Assembly (NCBI GenBank): GCA_964544595.1
Contig: CAZJBM010000004.1
Coordinates: 23,150-87,149 of the forward strand
From: JAGBWK01 sp964544595
GTDB taxonomy: Bacteria > Bacteroidota > Bacteroidia > Bacteroidales > Muribaculaceae
Direction: 5' to 3'
DNA: 64,000 nt
In this document: positions 1-9,741 of the stretch, piece by piece
How positions within the stretch are numbered: the first letter of the stretch is position 1
Layout: each line of letters opens with the position of its first letter
Program-made: the position numbers and the translations under genes
The notes under the pieces: model-generated
Told to the model about the DNA's origin: nothing
Seen by the model: the letters and a program-made list of their open reading frames with translations, nothing else
The model's database searches: none

Positions 1-52
1 CTGTGACCTCGCGGAGCACCGGATGCCCGTAAAGATATACTGGAAGTTTCAT
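1..52 (-). CDS. def: Peptide deformylase, 5' end only
   Basis: The reverse complement starts with ATG at 52 and reads MKLPVYLYGHPVLREVT, then runs off the window. This is the conserved N-terminus of Bacteroidota peptide deformylase, which removes the formyl group from the initiator methionine of new proteins. The catalytic motifs lie outside the window, so the call rests on 17 residues. The gene is divergent from the DUF3108 gene at 145, and the 92-bp space between them must hold both promoters. Confidence 0.75.
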   Translation of the reverse strand, partial: MKLPVYLYGHPVLREVT

Positions 53-144
53 TCGTAACTTTAATTTTGATATTTTTCGCGAAGTTACGAAATGTTTTTT
101 AAACTTTTCGGCACTGACTGCGTCTATAATTAAAAATCATAAGT

Positions 145-900
145 ATGAAAAAAATAATATTAACATTATTTTTGATAATCGGCATGGCTGCCGGAGCTAA
201 AAGCCCTGCGCCCAACGGCGAGTCGCTAAATTACCGTGTGATGTACAAATGGGGCCTCATCAACAAGAAGGCAGGCACCGTCAACATGAAGGTGCGCTAC
301 GGCTCCAACGACACTTTCTCGGCGCTTCTTACCGCCCGCTCCGAGAAATGGGCCGACAAGGTTTACATGGTCCGCGACACCCTTATCGGCAATATGTCGC
401 TCTCTACATGCGAGCCTACCCTCTACGAGAAAATCACCCACGAAGGGGGCGAGTTCAAGCACGACAAAATCACTTATAAACGCTCGGGCGGTAAGACCAC
501 CGGCCACTGCGTGCGCCGACAACAGAAGAAAGCCAACAAACCGATGACCACCCGCGAGCTCACTCTCGAATCCAACGACCTCACCCTCGATATGCTCAGC
601 GCTTTCTACTATATGCGCTCCATAAAGTATGAGCAGATGTCGCCGGGCAAGTCACTGAAGCTCACCGTGTTCTCAGGCAAGCGCAAGGAAACTCTGACAA
701 TCACCTACCAGGGCAAAGCAAATATCGACGTTGACAATAAGTCATACTCCACATACCATATCACCTTCAAATTCACCGGCGACGGCGGCAAGAAAACCTC
801 CGACGACATGGACGCGTGGATTTCGACCGACGCGGCCCGCATCCCGGTCAAGCTCGAAGGCAATCTGCCCGTCGGCAAAGTGCAGTGCTACCTGATGTAA
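145..900 (+). CDS. DUF3108 domain secreted protein
   Basis: A 251-residue protein with a signal peptide at residues 1-17 (hydrophobic ILTLFLIIGMAAG, ending at AAGA). The remainder fits the DUF3108 family by its early YRVMYKWGLINKKAGT segment, its central MLSAFYYMRS segment and a C-terminal DAWISTDAARIPVKLEGNLPVGKVQCYL. The last segment is the usual DUF3108 ending, where a strand precedes a statement of fit to a beta-barrel-like fold. Such proteins sit in the periplasm or at the outer membrane of Bacteroidota, and their function is not established. The gene stands alone, divergent from def. Confidence 0.7.
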   Translation: MKKIILTLFLIIGMAAGAKSPAPNGESLNYRVMYKWGLINKKAGTVNMKVRYGSNDTFSALLTARSEKWADKVYMVRDTLIGNMSLSTCEPTLYEKITHEGGEFKHDKITYKRSGGKTTGHCVRRQQKKANKPMTTRELTLESNDLTLDMLSAFYYMRSIKYEQMSPGKSLKLTVFSGKRKETLTITYQGKANIDVDNKSYSTYHITFKFTGDGGKKTSDDMDAWISTDAARIPVKLEGNLPVGKVQCYLM

Positions 901-1056
901 GCCCCGACTTCAGTAATCTATACCTGTCCATCCAGCGAGCCGCATAGGCGGTTATGGACACCGCTTATGCAATGCAACAATACTTATTGATTAATCTAAA
1001 ATTTTATAACATGATAGCAAGCTTGACGGCTCTAATCTTCACAACTATCAATTCTA

Positions 1057-1662
1057 ATGCGAAAGATTAACATTATTCTTATCTCTCTGATCCCATTGTT
1101 AGCACCACTCATTTCGTGCGATTCTACAACCCCGCCAACCAAACTAACCATGGCGGACGGGGTCACTATTACCCTACGTAATGATTCTATTTCATACTAT
1201 GGAGACGAACAGGATTTTTTGCATTCTATAACATTCGCATTTAAAAGTGATTATTCTTTCTTATCACCTCATAATGGTCCGTATTTGCCCGGCAACAAAT
1301 ATTCTATTGATGGATATGACGACAGATTCATCGGATTATGGGAAAGAGTAAAATTTGGAGACTGGATAAGGAACTATGGACTAATACCAAACAAAACATA
1401 CTATTGCTCAACCATAAAATACGTAGTCTATTTACCTAATTTATCATACGAAAGTGAGTATCTGCCGGTATTGCCGTTGAACGACATGGGATATATCCCG
1501 TGGCGCAAAAAACGAATGTTTGAAATCGAATATGGCAAACATTTTCCTAAATGTATTTTTTACACAGGAACAAAATACATAGGCTATGATGAAAATCGAA
1601 AAGGCATCTACAAGGAATTACCAACTATAAATAAATTAGTATGGAAATTTACCGTAATTTAA
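1057..1662 (+). CDS. Hypothetical lipoprotein
   Basis: A 201-residue protein starting MRKINIILISLIPLLAPLISCDS. The lipobox LISC places the lipidated cysteine at residue 21, so it should be an envelope lipoprotein. The mature part is rich in Tyr and charged residues and has no motif I recognise. Base composition is clearly more AT-rich than the rimP-nusA-infB genes downstream, like the broken gene that follows, so the pair may be an accessory insertion. Function unknown. Confidence 0.55.
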   Translation: MRKINIILISLIPLLAPLISCDSTTPPTKLTMADGVTITLRNDSISYYGDEQDFLHSITFAFKSDYSFLSPHNGPYLPGNKYSIDGYDDRFIGLWERVKFGDWIRNYGLIPNKTYYCSTIKYVVYLPNLSYESEYLPVLPLNDMGYIPWRKKRMFEIEYGKHFPKCIFYTGTKYIGYDENRKGIYKELPTINKLVWKFTVI

Positions 1663-1727
1663 GGAAATCTTCACGATTTCTGGCTGGTGACTTTTTGGCA
1701 CTATAACTACTCTTCAGTTCATGCTAA

Positions 1728-2292
1728 TCTGATGAGCCCGTACAAAACGTTAACTCAACGGTCACTTCAACGTTAAATGAAGATGGGAGCGAAACATTCT
1801 TTCTGCAAAATGGAGAATGCATCACACTGCAGGACACTACTACCTATCACATCGAATTCAACATCGACCAAACCCTTGACACCGAAGCCTTCGGAAGCAC
1901 CATGTCTCGAGGCATAGCGCCAACAGGCTATGATAGAGCCTAAAGACTACAAGAAATACGCAATATCCGGCCTTGAGAAATGGGGCATAAGTCCCACAAA
2001 TATTTACATTGGCAAGTATATTGACTATTATAAGGATCTCCCGGTCACAAAGGGATATATGATAGTTCCAACCAATTCTAAATATAAAACTGAGAACAAT
2101 ATGGGTTTTAATCCCCCTTCGACGACACAAGGTTTTCACACTATAGTCCCTGACTCTTGGACAGGTTATGAGTCTGGCATAACTCAGATATTTTATGTCA
2201 AATGCGACATCTCCGGCATAAGCTGGAATAGAAACATCCCCTGCGATCCAAATGATTTCGTTTGGTACTATAAGTCTATATCAGAAGAATAG
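1728..2292 (+). pseudogene. Frameshifted remnant of a small exported-type gene
   Basis: An open frame from 1728 to the stop at 1941-1943 reads sensibly (for example ETFFLQNGECITLQDT) up to APTGYDRA, and a second frame then runs to 2292 beginning EPKDYKKYAISGLEKWG. Dropping one base near 1935-1938 joins them as GYDEPKDYKKY. The second frame's own ATG at 1930 has a stop at 1915 just upstream and no good start context. No in-frame start is present before 1728 (stop at 1725). This suggests a decayed gene of at least 185 codons of unknown family. A sequencing indel is the alternative. Confidence 0.5.
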
Positions 2293-2357
2293 GAAGCATA
2301 ACCATACTCATTCAACCACCAAGAGCCCACAATACAGATTAGTAAAGTCAGAAGTAA

Positions 2358-2512
2358 CTATTCAGCGAATCCAAAAACAAAAATTACTGATAATCTACAG
2401 TTTATAAAATGCAATTTCTATAAAGCCGACGAAAAAGCATTCATTTTTAGCATTTCATAAATTCTGTACGTTTGTAAATGCCTAAAAGTCAAGAAAAGCA
2501 TTCGCTGAATAG
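2358..2512. repeat. 155-bp segment bounded by 13-bp inverted repeats
   Basis: CTATTCAGCGAAT at 2358-2370 is exactly mirrored by ATTCGCTGAATAG at 2500-2512. The interior is AT-rich and has no ORF. This looks like a small non-autonomous element or a long-range hairpin. No clear target-site duplication is visible. Apart from this and the promoter at 2616, the 2293-2816 gap shows nothing else. Confidence 0.5.
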
Positions 2513-2615
2513 CTACAACACGACAACAAAGTGTTAAATTTTCGTAAATTAAAGCTCGTAACTGTTAAACATTACTAAATATTCAGGCGTTGGAGGGCTT
2601 TATATATAAAGTTTG

Positions 2616-2646
2616 TTGTAAAGCAACGGGCAATTGACTATCTTTG
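2616..2646 (+). promoter_or_regulatory. Bacteroidales promoter for rimP-nusA-infB
   Basis: TTG at 2616-2618 is followed after 20 nt by TATCTTTG at 2639-2646, matching the Bacteroidales -33/-7 consensus. Transcription would start near 2652, leaving a leader of about 165 nt before rimP. That leader contains a purine-rich GGAGGAGGCGACAG stretch followed by CTTCCTCCC, which could form a hairpin. Confidence 0.65.
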
Positions 2647-2816
2647 CAAAGGAATTGAGGAGGAGGCGACAGCTTCCTCCCTTTTGTTATAGAACTCACG
2701 TGTTTTTGGTCTATGGAAGAGACTTGAAACATAAATCAAAAAACATAAAATATTGTAAGTTTTTTGATTTGTTTTTCCGCGGGTCGAAAATCAGTGGGCT
2801 TTAAAATCGCAAGGAA

Positions 2817-3284
2817 ATGATTGACAAGAAAAAACTTACCGAAGTGATCGAGGACGCTATCAAGGGCACCGACATATTCCTCGTCGACGTGAAAGTGTCG
2901 TCCGACAACAATATAACAGTCGAAATCGACTCTAAAAACGGGCTCGACATAGCGACCTGCGCCGACCTTACCCGCAAAATCGAGGCCGAATTCGACCGCG
3001 AAGTCGAAGACTACGAACTCGAAGTAGGCTCGGCCGGGCTCACATCCCCATTCAAGGTGAAGCAACAATATGAGAAAAACATAGGCAACGATGTTGACGT
3101 AGTGACCCGCGACGGCCGAAAACTGACCGGCCGCCTCACCGCAGTCACCGATACAGACTTCACCATCGAAGTTCCCACCAAAGTGAAAGTCGAAGGGCAG
3201 AAGCGCCCCGTGATCCAAGACATTCCCGAGACAATCGTCATGGACAACGCCAAATCGGTAGTCTACGCGATTAAATTCAAATAA
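2817..3284 (+). CDS. rimP: Ribosome maturation factor RimP
   Basis: A 155-residue protein of the usual RimP length. The N-terminal domain contains the segment FLVDVKVSSDNNITVEIDSKNGLDIATCADLTRKIE, shown here only as the family landmark region at residues 20-57, and YELEVGSAGLTSPFK near residues 63-77 corresponds to the conserved LEVSSPGL motif. RimP helps 30S subunit maturation in the cytoplasm. Its position immediately before nusA and infB is the classic bacterial order and supports the call. It is the first gene after the promoter at 2616-2646. Confidence 0.93.
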   Translation: MIDKKKLTEVIEDAIKGTDIFLVDVKVSSDNNITVEIDSKNGLDIATCADLTRKIEAEFDREVEDYELEVGSAGLTSPFKVKQQYEKNIGNDVDVVTRDGRKLTGRLTAVTDTDFTIEVPTKVKVEGQKRPVIQDIPETIVMDNAKSVVYAIKFK

Positions 3285-3324
3285 GCATTTTTAAGCAAAA
3301 CCCAAAAATACACCTAAATATACT

Positions 3325-4596
3325 ATGGCAAAGAAAGAGGCAGCTCCCAATATGGTGGAGAGCTTTGCTGAGTTTAAAGAGCTCAAGCATATCGACAAGT
3401 CCACGATGATCCGCGTGCTCGAGGAGTCATTCCGCAAAGTTATGGCCAATATGTTTGGCACCGACGAGAACCTCGACGTCATCATGAACCCCGATAAGGG
3501 CGATGTGCAGATATTCCAGAACCTTGAGGTCGTGGCCGACGAAGACACCCTCTCTAAGGATTTCAACAAATACCGCCAGATTGGTCTGACCGACGCCCGG
3601 GCCGACAACGACCCCGAGGTTGAAATCGGCGAGGAACATACTAAGGAAATCTTCTTCGCTGACTTCGGTCGCCGCGCTATCCTCAACCTCCGCCAGACTC
3701 TTCAATCAAAGATTCTCGACCTCCAGAAAGAGGCTATCTACAATAAGTTTAAGGAACTCGAAGGCGAATTGGTCACCGGCGAGGTTTATCAGATATGGTC
3801 GCGCGAAACGCTTCTTCTCGACGACGACAAGAACGAGCTTCTTCTTCCTAAATCAGAAGCCATCCCCGGCGACTTCTTCCGCAAGGGCGAAACAATCCGC
3901 GCCGTCATCGCCAACGTCGACAACAAGAACAACAACCCGAAAATCACCGTTTCGCGCACCAACGAGAACTTCCTCCGTCGCTTGTTTGAGATCGAGGTGC
4001 CCGAAATACACGACGGGCTCATTAACATCCGCGCCGTGGCCCGCATCCCGGGCGAGCGCGCAAAAATCGCCGTCGAGAGCTACGACGAGCGCATCGACCC
4101 CGTAGGCGCTTGCGTCGGCGTCAAAGGCTCGCGCATCCACGGCATCGTCCGCGAGCTCCACAACGAGAGCATCGACGTGATCAACTTCACCACCAACCCC
4201 ATCCTCTTCATCGAGCGCGCCCTTGCCCCCGCTAAAATAACCAAGACAGTCCTCGACGAGGAGCAGAAGAAGGCCGAGGTGTTCCTCGCTCCCGAAGAGG
4301 TGTCGAAAGCCATCGGTAAAGGCGGCTTGAACATCAAGCTCGCTTCGATGCTTACTGGCTACGTGATCGACGTTTACCGCGACAACGACGAGTCGTACGA
4401 CGACGACATCTATCTCGACGAATTCAAGGACGAAATCGACGACTGGGTGATCGAAGCCCTCAAAGACATGGGCTGCGTCACCGCCAAAGCCGTGCTCAAC
4501 ACTCCCCGCGAGGACCTTATCGAGAAAGCCGACCTCGAAGAGGGCACCGTCGACAACGTCATCGCCGTGCTCAAGGCCGAATTTGAGGAGGACTAA
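3325..4596 (+). CDS. nusA: Transcription termination/antitermination protein NusA
   Basis: A 423-residue NusA. It has an N-terminal RNA-polymerase-binding domain (about 1-125), an S1 domain (about 130-200, GEVYQIWSRETLLLDD), and two KH domains marked by GACVGVKGSRIHGIVREL near residue 257 and AIGKGGLNIKLAS near 330. A short C-terminal helical domain (about 355-420) is acidic. NusA binds nascent RNA and RNA polymerase and modulates pausing, termination and antitermination. It lies 40 bp after rimP and 97 bp before infB, in the same operon. Confidence 0.95.
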   Translation: MAKKEAAPNMVESFAEFKELKHIDKSTMIRVLEESFRKVMANMFGTDENLDVIMNPDKGDVQIFQNLEVVADEDTLSKDFNKYRQIGLTDARADNDPEVEIGEEHTKEIFFADFGRRAILNLRQTLQSKILDLQKEAIYNKFKELEGELVTGEVYQIWSRETLLLDDDKNELLLPKSEAIPGDFFRKGETIRAVIANVDNKNNNPKITVSRTNENFLRRLFEIEVPEIHDGLINIRAVARIPGERAKIAVESYDERIDPVGACVGVKGSRIHGIVRELHNESIDVINFTTNPILFIERALAPAKITKTVLDEEQKKAEVFLAPEEVSKAIGKGGLNIKLASMLTGYVIDVYRDNDESYDDDIYLDEFKDEIDDWVIEALKDMGCVTAKAVLNTPREDLIEKADLEEGTVDNVIAVLKAEFEED

Positions 4597-4693
4597 TCCC
4601 CCCAGGGGCCACTCCCCTTTCAGCCCCTCCCGCCCCGGCAAGGCCATAAACATTAAAGAAAAAAACCAACCAATATAACCCAAAATCTACTGA

Positions 4694-7600
4694 ATGGCAA
4701 GAGTAAAGATAAGTAAATTAGCTGCCGACCTCAACATCAGCGTGCAGACTGCTGTTGAATTTCTCGGCAAAAAAAACATTTCAGTCGACACCAATCCCAA
4801 CACGCGTATCGACGAGGAGGTGGCAAAGCTGTTGCTTGACGCCTTCGAGCCCGACCCAAACAAACTTAACCGACCCGTATCTCCCCTGCCTAAAGTAGAG
4901 AAGGAAAAGCCGGAGACCAAGCCCGAGGAGCCCAAAGAAATTTCGCTCGCCGAGCAAATCAACAAGCCCAAAATCGTAGGCCAGATCAAGCTCGACTCCA
5001 AGGGTATGCCTGTGGCCGAGTCTAAGCCCGCCGCAGCGGCGCCCGAAAAGCCTGCCGAAAAAGAGCAGCCGGCTCCGGCACCCGTCCCCGAGGTTAAGGC
5101 CGAGCAGCCTACCGAGCCCAAAGCCGAGACTAAAGCAGCCGAGGCCGAGACCAAGCCCTCAAAGCCGGAGCCTAAGGTAGAGCCCCAACCGGCCCCGACA
5201 CCTGTCGCAAAAGAGGAGCCTGAAGCTCCCCAGGCACCCGCCGTATCTGCACATCCCACCGAAGAAAAGATTATCGCGAAAGAAAATCCCGTCAAGCCAA
5301 AAAACATCGAGCACACAGGCTCTCCCATGACCGAAAAAACCGAAACCAAGCCCGCGGAGCAGCCCGCCGCTTCCGCCGCCCCGGCAAAGCCCCAGCAGGC
5401 AGCCGACGATAAGAAATCAGAGGAAATATTCTCTCTCGAGCGACCAAAAGACCGCCCGACTATCAATGTCGTAGGCAAAATCGACCTCGCTGCCATCAAC
5501 CAGTCGACCCGTCCCAAAAAGAAATCGAAAGAGGATCGCCGACGCGACAACTCGCAGAAAAACGCCGGCAACGGCCAGGCCAACGCAGGCCAATCCGCAG
5601 CCAACGGCAGCGCTAACGGCGAGAAACGTCGTCGCCGCCGTATCGGCAAAGAGAAAATCGATATCGAGAAGCAAGCCGACTCCGCAGCCAACAACTCAGG
5701 TTCAAACCGCAACGGAGGCGGTAGCCGTCAGCAGGACAACAACCGCGGCAAAGGCGCCAACGCCAACTCCAAGAGCAAACGCCAGCAGCACGTTGAAGTC
5801 AACGAGGAGGACGTTCAGAAGCAGGTTAAGGAAACCCTCGCCCGACTGACCTCTAAGGACAAAGGCCAGAAGAAATCGGCCAAATGGCGTAAAGAGAAGC
5901 GCGAAGCCTTCGCTTCACGCGAACGCGAAGCAGCTGAAATGGCAAGCGAAGAGAGCCGCACCCTTAAGCTCACCGAGTTCGTTACCGCCAACGACCTCGC
6001 CTCGATGATGAACATACCTATCAACCAGGTTATCGCCACTTGCATGAACCTCGGCGTGATGGTATCAATCAACCAGCGCCTCGACGCCGAGACAATCAAT
6101 ATCGTGGCCGAGGAATTCGGCTACAAGACCGAGTATGTATCGGCCGAGGTTGTCGACGCCATCCATCAGGAGGAGGACAAAGAGGAGGAACTCATCGCCC
6201 GCCCGCCGATCGTGACTGTCATGGGCCACGTCGACCACGGTAAGACCTCGCTCCTCGACTATATCCGCAACGCTAACGTTATCGCAGGCGAGGCAGGTGG
6301 TATTACCCAGCATATCGGCGCCTACAACGTCAAGCTTCAGGACGGTCGCCATATCACATTCCTCGACACCCCCGGCCACGAGGCCTTCACCGCAATGCGT
6401 GCCCGCGGCGCTAAAGTCACCGACCTCGTTATCATCATCGTAGCGGCCGACGACAACGTCATGCCCCAGACTATCGAGGCTATCAATCACGCCTCGGCAG
6501 CCGGAGTGCCCATGGTTTTCGCAATCAACAAAATAGACAAGCCCGCCGCCAACCCCGACAAAATCAAGGAGGAACTCGCCGGCATGAATTACCTCGTGGA
6601 GGAATGGGGCGGCAAATACCAGAGCCAGGACATTTCGGCCAAGAAAGGTATCGGCGTCGAAGAGCTTATGGAGAAGGTGCTTCTCGAAGCAGAGATGCTC
6701 GACCTCAAAGCCAATCCCGACCGTAAGGCCGTAGGCTCGATTATCGAGTCGTCGCTCGACAAAGGCCGCGGCTACGTCGCTACCGTGCTCGTGCAGAACG
6801 GCACTCTCCGAGTGGGCGACGTCATTCTCGCCGGAACCCACTTCGGCAAAATCAAGGCTATGTTCAACGAGCGTAACCAGCGCATCAAGGAAGCCGGCCC
6901 CGCAGAGCCAGCCCTCATCCTCGGCCTCAACGGCGCTCCTACCGCCGGCGACACATTCAACGTGATGGACACCGAGCAGGAAGCCCGCGAAATCGCTAAC
7001 AAGCGTCAGCAGCTCCAGCGCGAGCTCGGACTGCGCACCAAGAAGATCCTCACCCTTGAGGACATCGGCCGACGCCGCGCTATCGGCAACTTCCAGGAGC
7101 TTAACATCATCGTCAAAGGCGACGTCGACGGCTCTATCGAAGCCCTCTCCGACTCGCTCATCAAGCTCTCTACCGACGAGATTCAGGTCAACATCATCCA
7201 CAAGGCCGTCGGCGAGATCTCGGAGAGCGACGTCACGCTCGCAGCAGCGTCCGACGCCATCATCATCGGCTTCCAAGTGCGTCCCTCGCTCGCCGCTCGC
7301 CGCGAGGCAGAGCGCGAAGGCGTTGAGATACGTCTCTACTCAGTCATATACCAGGCTATCGAGGAGGTCAAAGACGCTATGGCAGGCATGCTTGCCCCCG
7401 AAATCAAGGAGGAAATCACCGGCACCGCCGAAGTCATGGAGACTTACCATATCTCGAAAGTCGGCACTATCGCCGGCGCGCTCGTCCGCGACGGCAAGCT
7501 CAAGCGAGGCAACCGCGTGCGCCTTATCCGCGACGGTATCGTCCGCTACACCGGCGAGCTCGGCTCGCTCAAGCGCTTCAAAGACGACGTCAAGGAAGTC

Positions 7601-7705
7601 ACCTCAGGCTACGATTGCGGTATCTCTATCCAGGGCTACAACGACATCAAAGTCGGCGACATCATCGAGGGCTTCACCGAAGTCGAAGTCGCCCGCGACC
7701 TCTAA
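4694..7705 (+). CDS. infB: Translation initiation factor IF-2
   Basis: A 1003-residue IF-2 that delivers initiator fMet-tRNA to the 30S subunit. Residues 1-60 form the winged IF2_N-like start (VKISKLAADLNISVQTAVEFL). Residues 70-400 are a long low-complexity linker rich in Ala, Pro, Lys and Glu, then Asn and Arg. The GTPase domain begins near residue 505, with G1 GHVDHGKTS, G3 DTPGHEAF and G4 NKIDKP. Domains II, III and C-terminal IF2 follow. It is typical of Bacteroidota in its long N-terminal extension. It closes the rimP-nusA-infB operon. Confidence 0.96.
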   Translation: MARVKISKLAADLNISVQTAVEFLGKKNISVDTNPNTRIDEEVAKLLLDAFEPDPNKLNRPVSPLPKVEKEKPETKPEEPKEISLAEQINKPKIVGQIKLDSKGMPVAESKPAAAAPEKPAEKEQPAPAPVPEVKAEQPTEPKAETKAAEAETKPSKPEPKVEPQPAPTPVAKEEPEAPQAPAVSAHPTEEKIIAKENPVKPKNIEHTGSPMTEKTETKPAEQPAASAAPAKPQQAADDKKSEEIFSLERPKDRPTINVVGKIDLAAINQSTRPKKKSKEDRRRDNSQKNAGNGQANAGQSAANGSANGEKRRRRRIGKEKIDIEKQADSAANNSGSNRNGGGSRQQDNNRGKGANANSKSKRQQHVEVNEEDVQKQVKETLARLTSKDKGQKKSAKWRKEKREAFASREREAAEMASEESRTLKLTEFVTANDLASMMNIPINQVIATCMNLGVMVSINQRLDAETINIVAEEFGYKTEYVSAEVVDAIHQEEDKEEELIARPPIVTVMGHVDHGKTSLLDYIRNANVIAGEAGGITQHIGAYNVKLQDGRHITFLDTPGHEAFTAMRARGAKVTDLVIIIVAADDNVMPQTIEAINHASAAGVPMVFAINKIDKPAANPDKIKEELAGMNYLVEEWGGKYQSQDISAKKGIGVEELMEKVLLEAEMLDLKANPDRKAVGSIIESSLDKGRGYVATVLVQNGTLRVGDVILAGTHFGKIKAMFNERNQRIKEAGPAEPALILGLNGAPTAGDTFNVMDTEQEAREIANKRQQLQRELGLRTKKILTLEDIGRRRAIGNFQELNIIVKGDVDGSIEALSDSLIKLSTDEIQVNIIHKAVGEISESDVTLAAASDAIIIGFQVRPSLAARREAEREGVEIRLYSVIYQAIEEVKDAMAGMLAPEIKEEITGTAEVMETYHISKVGTIAGALVRDGKLKRGNRVRLIRDGIVRYTGELGSLKRFKDDVKEVTSGYDCGISIQGYNDIKVGDIIEGFTEVEVARDL

Positions 7706-7728
7706 TTCCCTGCATATTCTAAGGGAAT
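7705..7728 (+). terminator. Weak hairpin after infB
   Basis: ATTCCCT at 7705-7711 pairs with AGGGAAT at 7722-7728, directly at the infB stop. There is no T-run directly after it, so termination here is only a possibility. Confidence 0.3.
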
Positions 7729-7734
7729 ATAATC

Positions 7735-7820
7735 CTGCGGATTTTTACTGATATCCACTGATTCCGTCAGCGTCTACCTTCCAAAGCTATGAATCAATGA
7801 AAATCAGTGAAAATCCGCAG
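7735..7820. repeat. 86-bp imperfect palindrome
   Basis: CTGCGGATTTTTACTGA at 7735-7751 is mirrored with one mismatch by TCAGTGAAAATCCGCAG at 7804-7820, and inner arms (GATTC at 7760-7764 with GAATC at 7791-7795) continue the pairing. The form is that of a REP-like or MITE-like intergenic repeat between infB and the next gene. Confidence 0.5.
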
Positions 7821-7856
7821 AATACTTTTATTCTACAATCCGCTAATTTGCATATT

Positions 7857-9547
7857 ATGCGTAGCTCTCTCATTAACATAGTCCTTTATCTGCTTTTAAC
7901 CATAATAAGCGGTTGCGGCAATAAGCAAATCGAAAACACACTTAATATTGCTGAAAATTTACTTGAACAAAGACCAGACTCTGCACTTTTACTTTTAATT
8001 CTATCGACAACAATTCACTAACAAACAAATCTGACATCGCTCGCCACTCACTCCTGACATCGATTGCCCTTGATAAGAATTACATAGACATGCAATCTTT
8101 CGACGTTCTGTCTCCTGCAATTGACTTTTATCTAAAAAAAGGTACGCCAAATCAAAAGCTAAAAACTTACTATTACCAAGGACGGATATTTCAAAACAGG
8201 GACGATCGAGACAATGCAATGAAGTCATTTATTTTAGCACTCGATATAGCGCCTCAATCTACTGATACTCTTACAATCGCAAGGACCTTAGTTTCACAAG
8301 GCGTAATATTCAGCCAAACCTACCAAACAGACTCATATATAAATGCATATATTGAGGCGGCTAAACTGTATTCGCTACTCCAACGTGAAAATGAGGAATT
8401 CGATTGTCTAACCCGCGCTTTTACAGGGTGCTTAATATTAAATAACAAGTCATTAGCTGATAGCATTCTTATAGAGTGCCGCAACTTAGCGTCAGCAAAC
8501 AACGATTTAGAGAAACTATTATATCCTCGCATTCTATCGTATAAAATACAGTATGGATCTCCGGGAGAGATCTCAGACGCATTGCGCATTATGGAGCAGG
8601 TTGAGGACATAGATACAGACTTCTATCTCGATATGATTCAAGGTTACACTAAAATCGGGAAATTTGACAGCGCCATCGGACTTCTTGAAAACATCGACGT
8701 GCCAGATACCCCATACTTGCAATCTCGTTACTATATAATTGGAGCGGAAGCATACGAAGCTGCCGGGAAATATAAGGCGGCCATCAAATCCTATAACAAG
8801 TTTGACTCCATTCAGGACCCTATTCTTCGCCAAATGCTCTACGATGATTTGCAGTTTAGTGAAGAGAAGCACAAAATGGAGCTTGTGAACATTAAAGAAT
8901 CCGCAAAAAGAAAAATTGATTTTCTATATGGAATATCCATAATTTCCTTTTTGGTTATCATTATACTATATGCATATTTTAGGTCTCGAATTGCAAAAAA
9001 AGAGCGAGAGAAACTAAAATCCGAGAATGATAGGCTGAAAGCAATCCAACATAACCAGCAGTTAATTGCTGAGAACCTTACTCTTCGTTTAGAGGCGTTG
9101 CAGGATGAACATAACAATCTACTTGAATTATTAAACACCCAAAAAGAGTTAGATGCACCCATAAGAAAAGCCATTCAAGAAAGGATGGAGATGCTCAATC
9201 TTCTTATGGCAGGCTATATTTCCGAAAACGACCAATATGGTAAAACCTATGAGAAATGGGTAGCCAAACAAATCCAAGATAAGAACCTTTTCATGGACAA
9301 CACGCGTCTCGCGCTGTCAGCTTCACACCCGAAATTCATAGAATATCTTGAATTAAAGGGGTTATCCATTCCTGAAATTAACCATGTTTGCCTTTACGCC
9401 ATCGGCCTCCGCGGTAAAGAAGTAGGTATGTATATACAGAGAAAAGATTATTATAATTTTAGCAGTCTTCTTCGTAAAAAACTCGGCATTGGAGAACACG
9501 ATACTAACCTTGGCATATACATACGAAAGCTCTTGAAATCTCTATGA
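7857..9547 (+). pseudogene. TPR/HTH regulator lipoprotein with one frameshift
   Basis: The frame opening at ATG 7857 gives a lipoprotein start (LLLTIISGCGNK) and reads RPDSALLLL before going out of frame near 8000-8006. Stepping back one base restores NSIDNNSLTNKSDIARHSLL and joins the long frame that ends at 9547, giving about 563 residues in all. The N-terminal half is TPR-like, then comes a membrane segment (IDFLYGISIISFLVIIILYAYF), a coiled coil (about residues 385-440) and a C-terminal HTH-like region ending with the LRRKLGIG-type segment. This is the layout of Bacteroidota membrane-bound TPR regulators. A one-base deletion in TTTTAA is the simplest cause. Sequencing error is possible, and no convincing slippery heptamer is in frame. 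Confidence 0.7.
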
Positions 9548-9686
9548 TTCAATAATAATCCTAAAAATAACAGGGATTATATGAGCATATTAGATTAAAT
9601 CCATCCCTGTTCAATAATTAGCAGCCAGAACAAACTTATATCACTATCTTACAAGAACTTACGATTTTTACCTCTTAAACATTTTA

Positions 9687-9718
9687 TTTGGATATTAAAC
9701 TTTAGGGGCCTACTTTTG
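9687..9718 (+). promoter_or_regulatory. Bacteroidales promoter
   Basis: TTTG at 9687-9690 and TACTTTTG at 9711-9718 are separated by 20 nt, an excellent match to the consensus, 23 nt upstream of the ATG at 9742. Confidence 0.65.
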
Positions 9719-9741
9719 CAAGAAAATTTAGTTATGAAACA

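Noticed and set aside
3853..4683. Minus-strand frame opposite nusA
   Set aside because: It is an antisense shadow of GC-rich NusA codons; composition is Val/Asp-rich without motifs.
4687..5712. Long minus-strand open frame of 341 codons opposite infB
   Set aside because: It is low-complexity (Ala, Ser, Gly, Phe) and mirrors the Ala/Pro/Lys linker of IF-2 on the other strand; it has no independent start context or family.
7995..8010. Programmed -1 frameshifting in the TPR regulator
   Set aside because: No heptamer of the X XXY YYZ type is in the zero frame, and no downstream pseudoknot is evident. A simple deletion is more likely.
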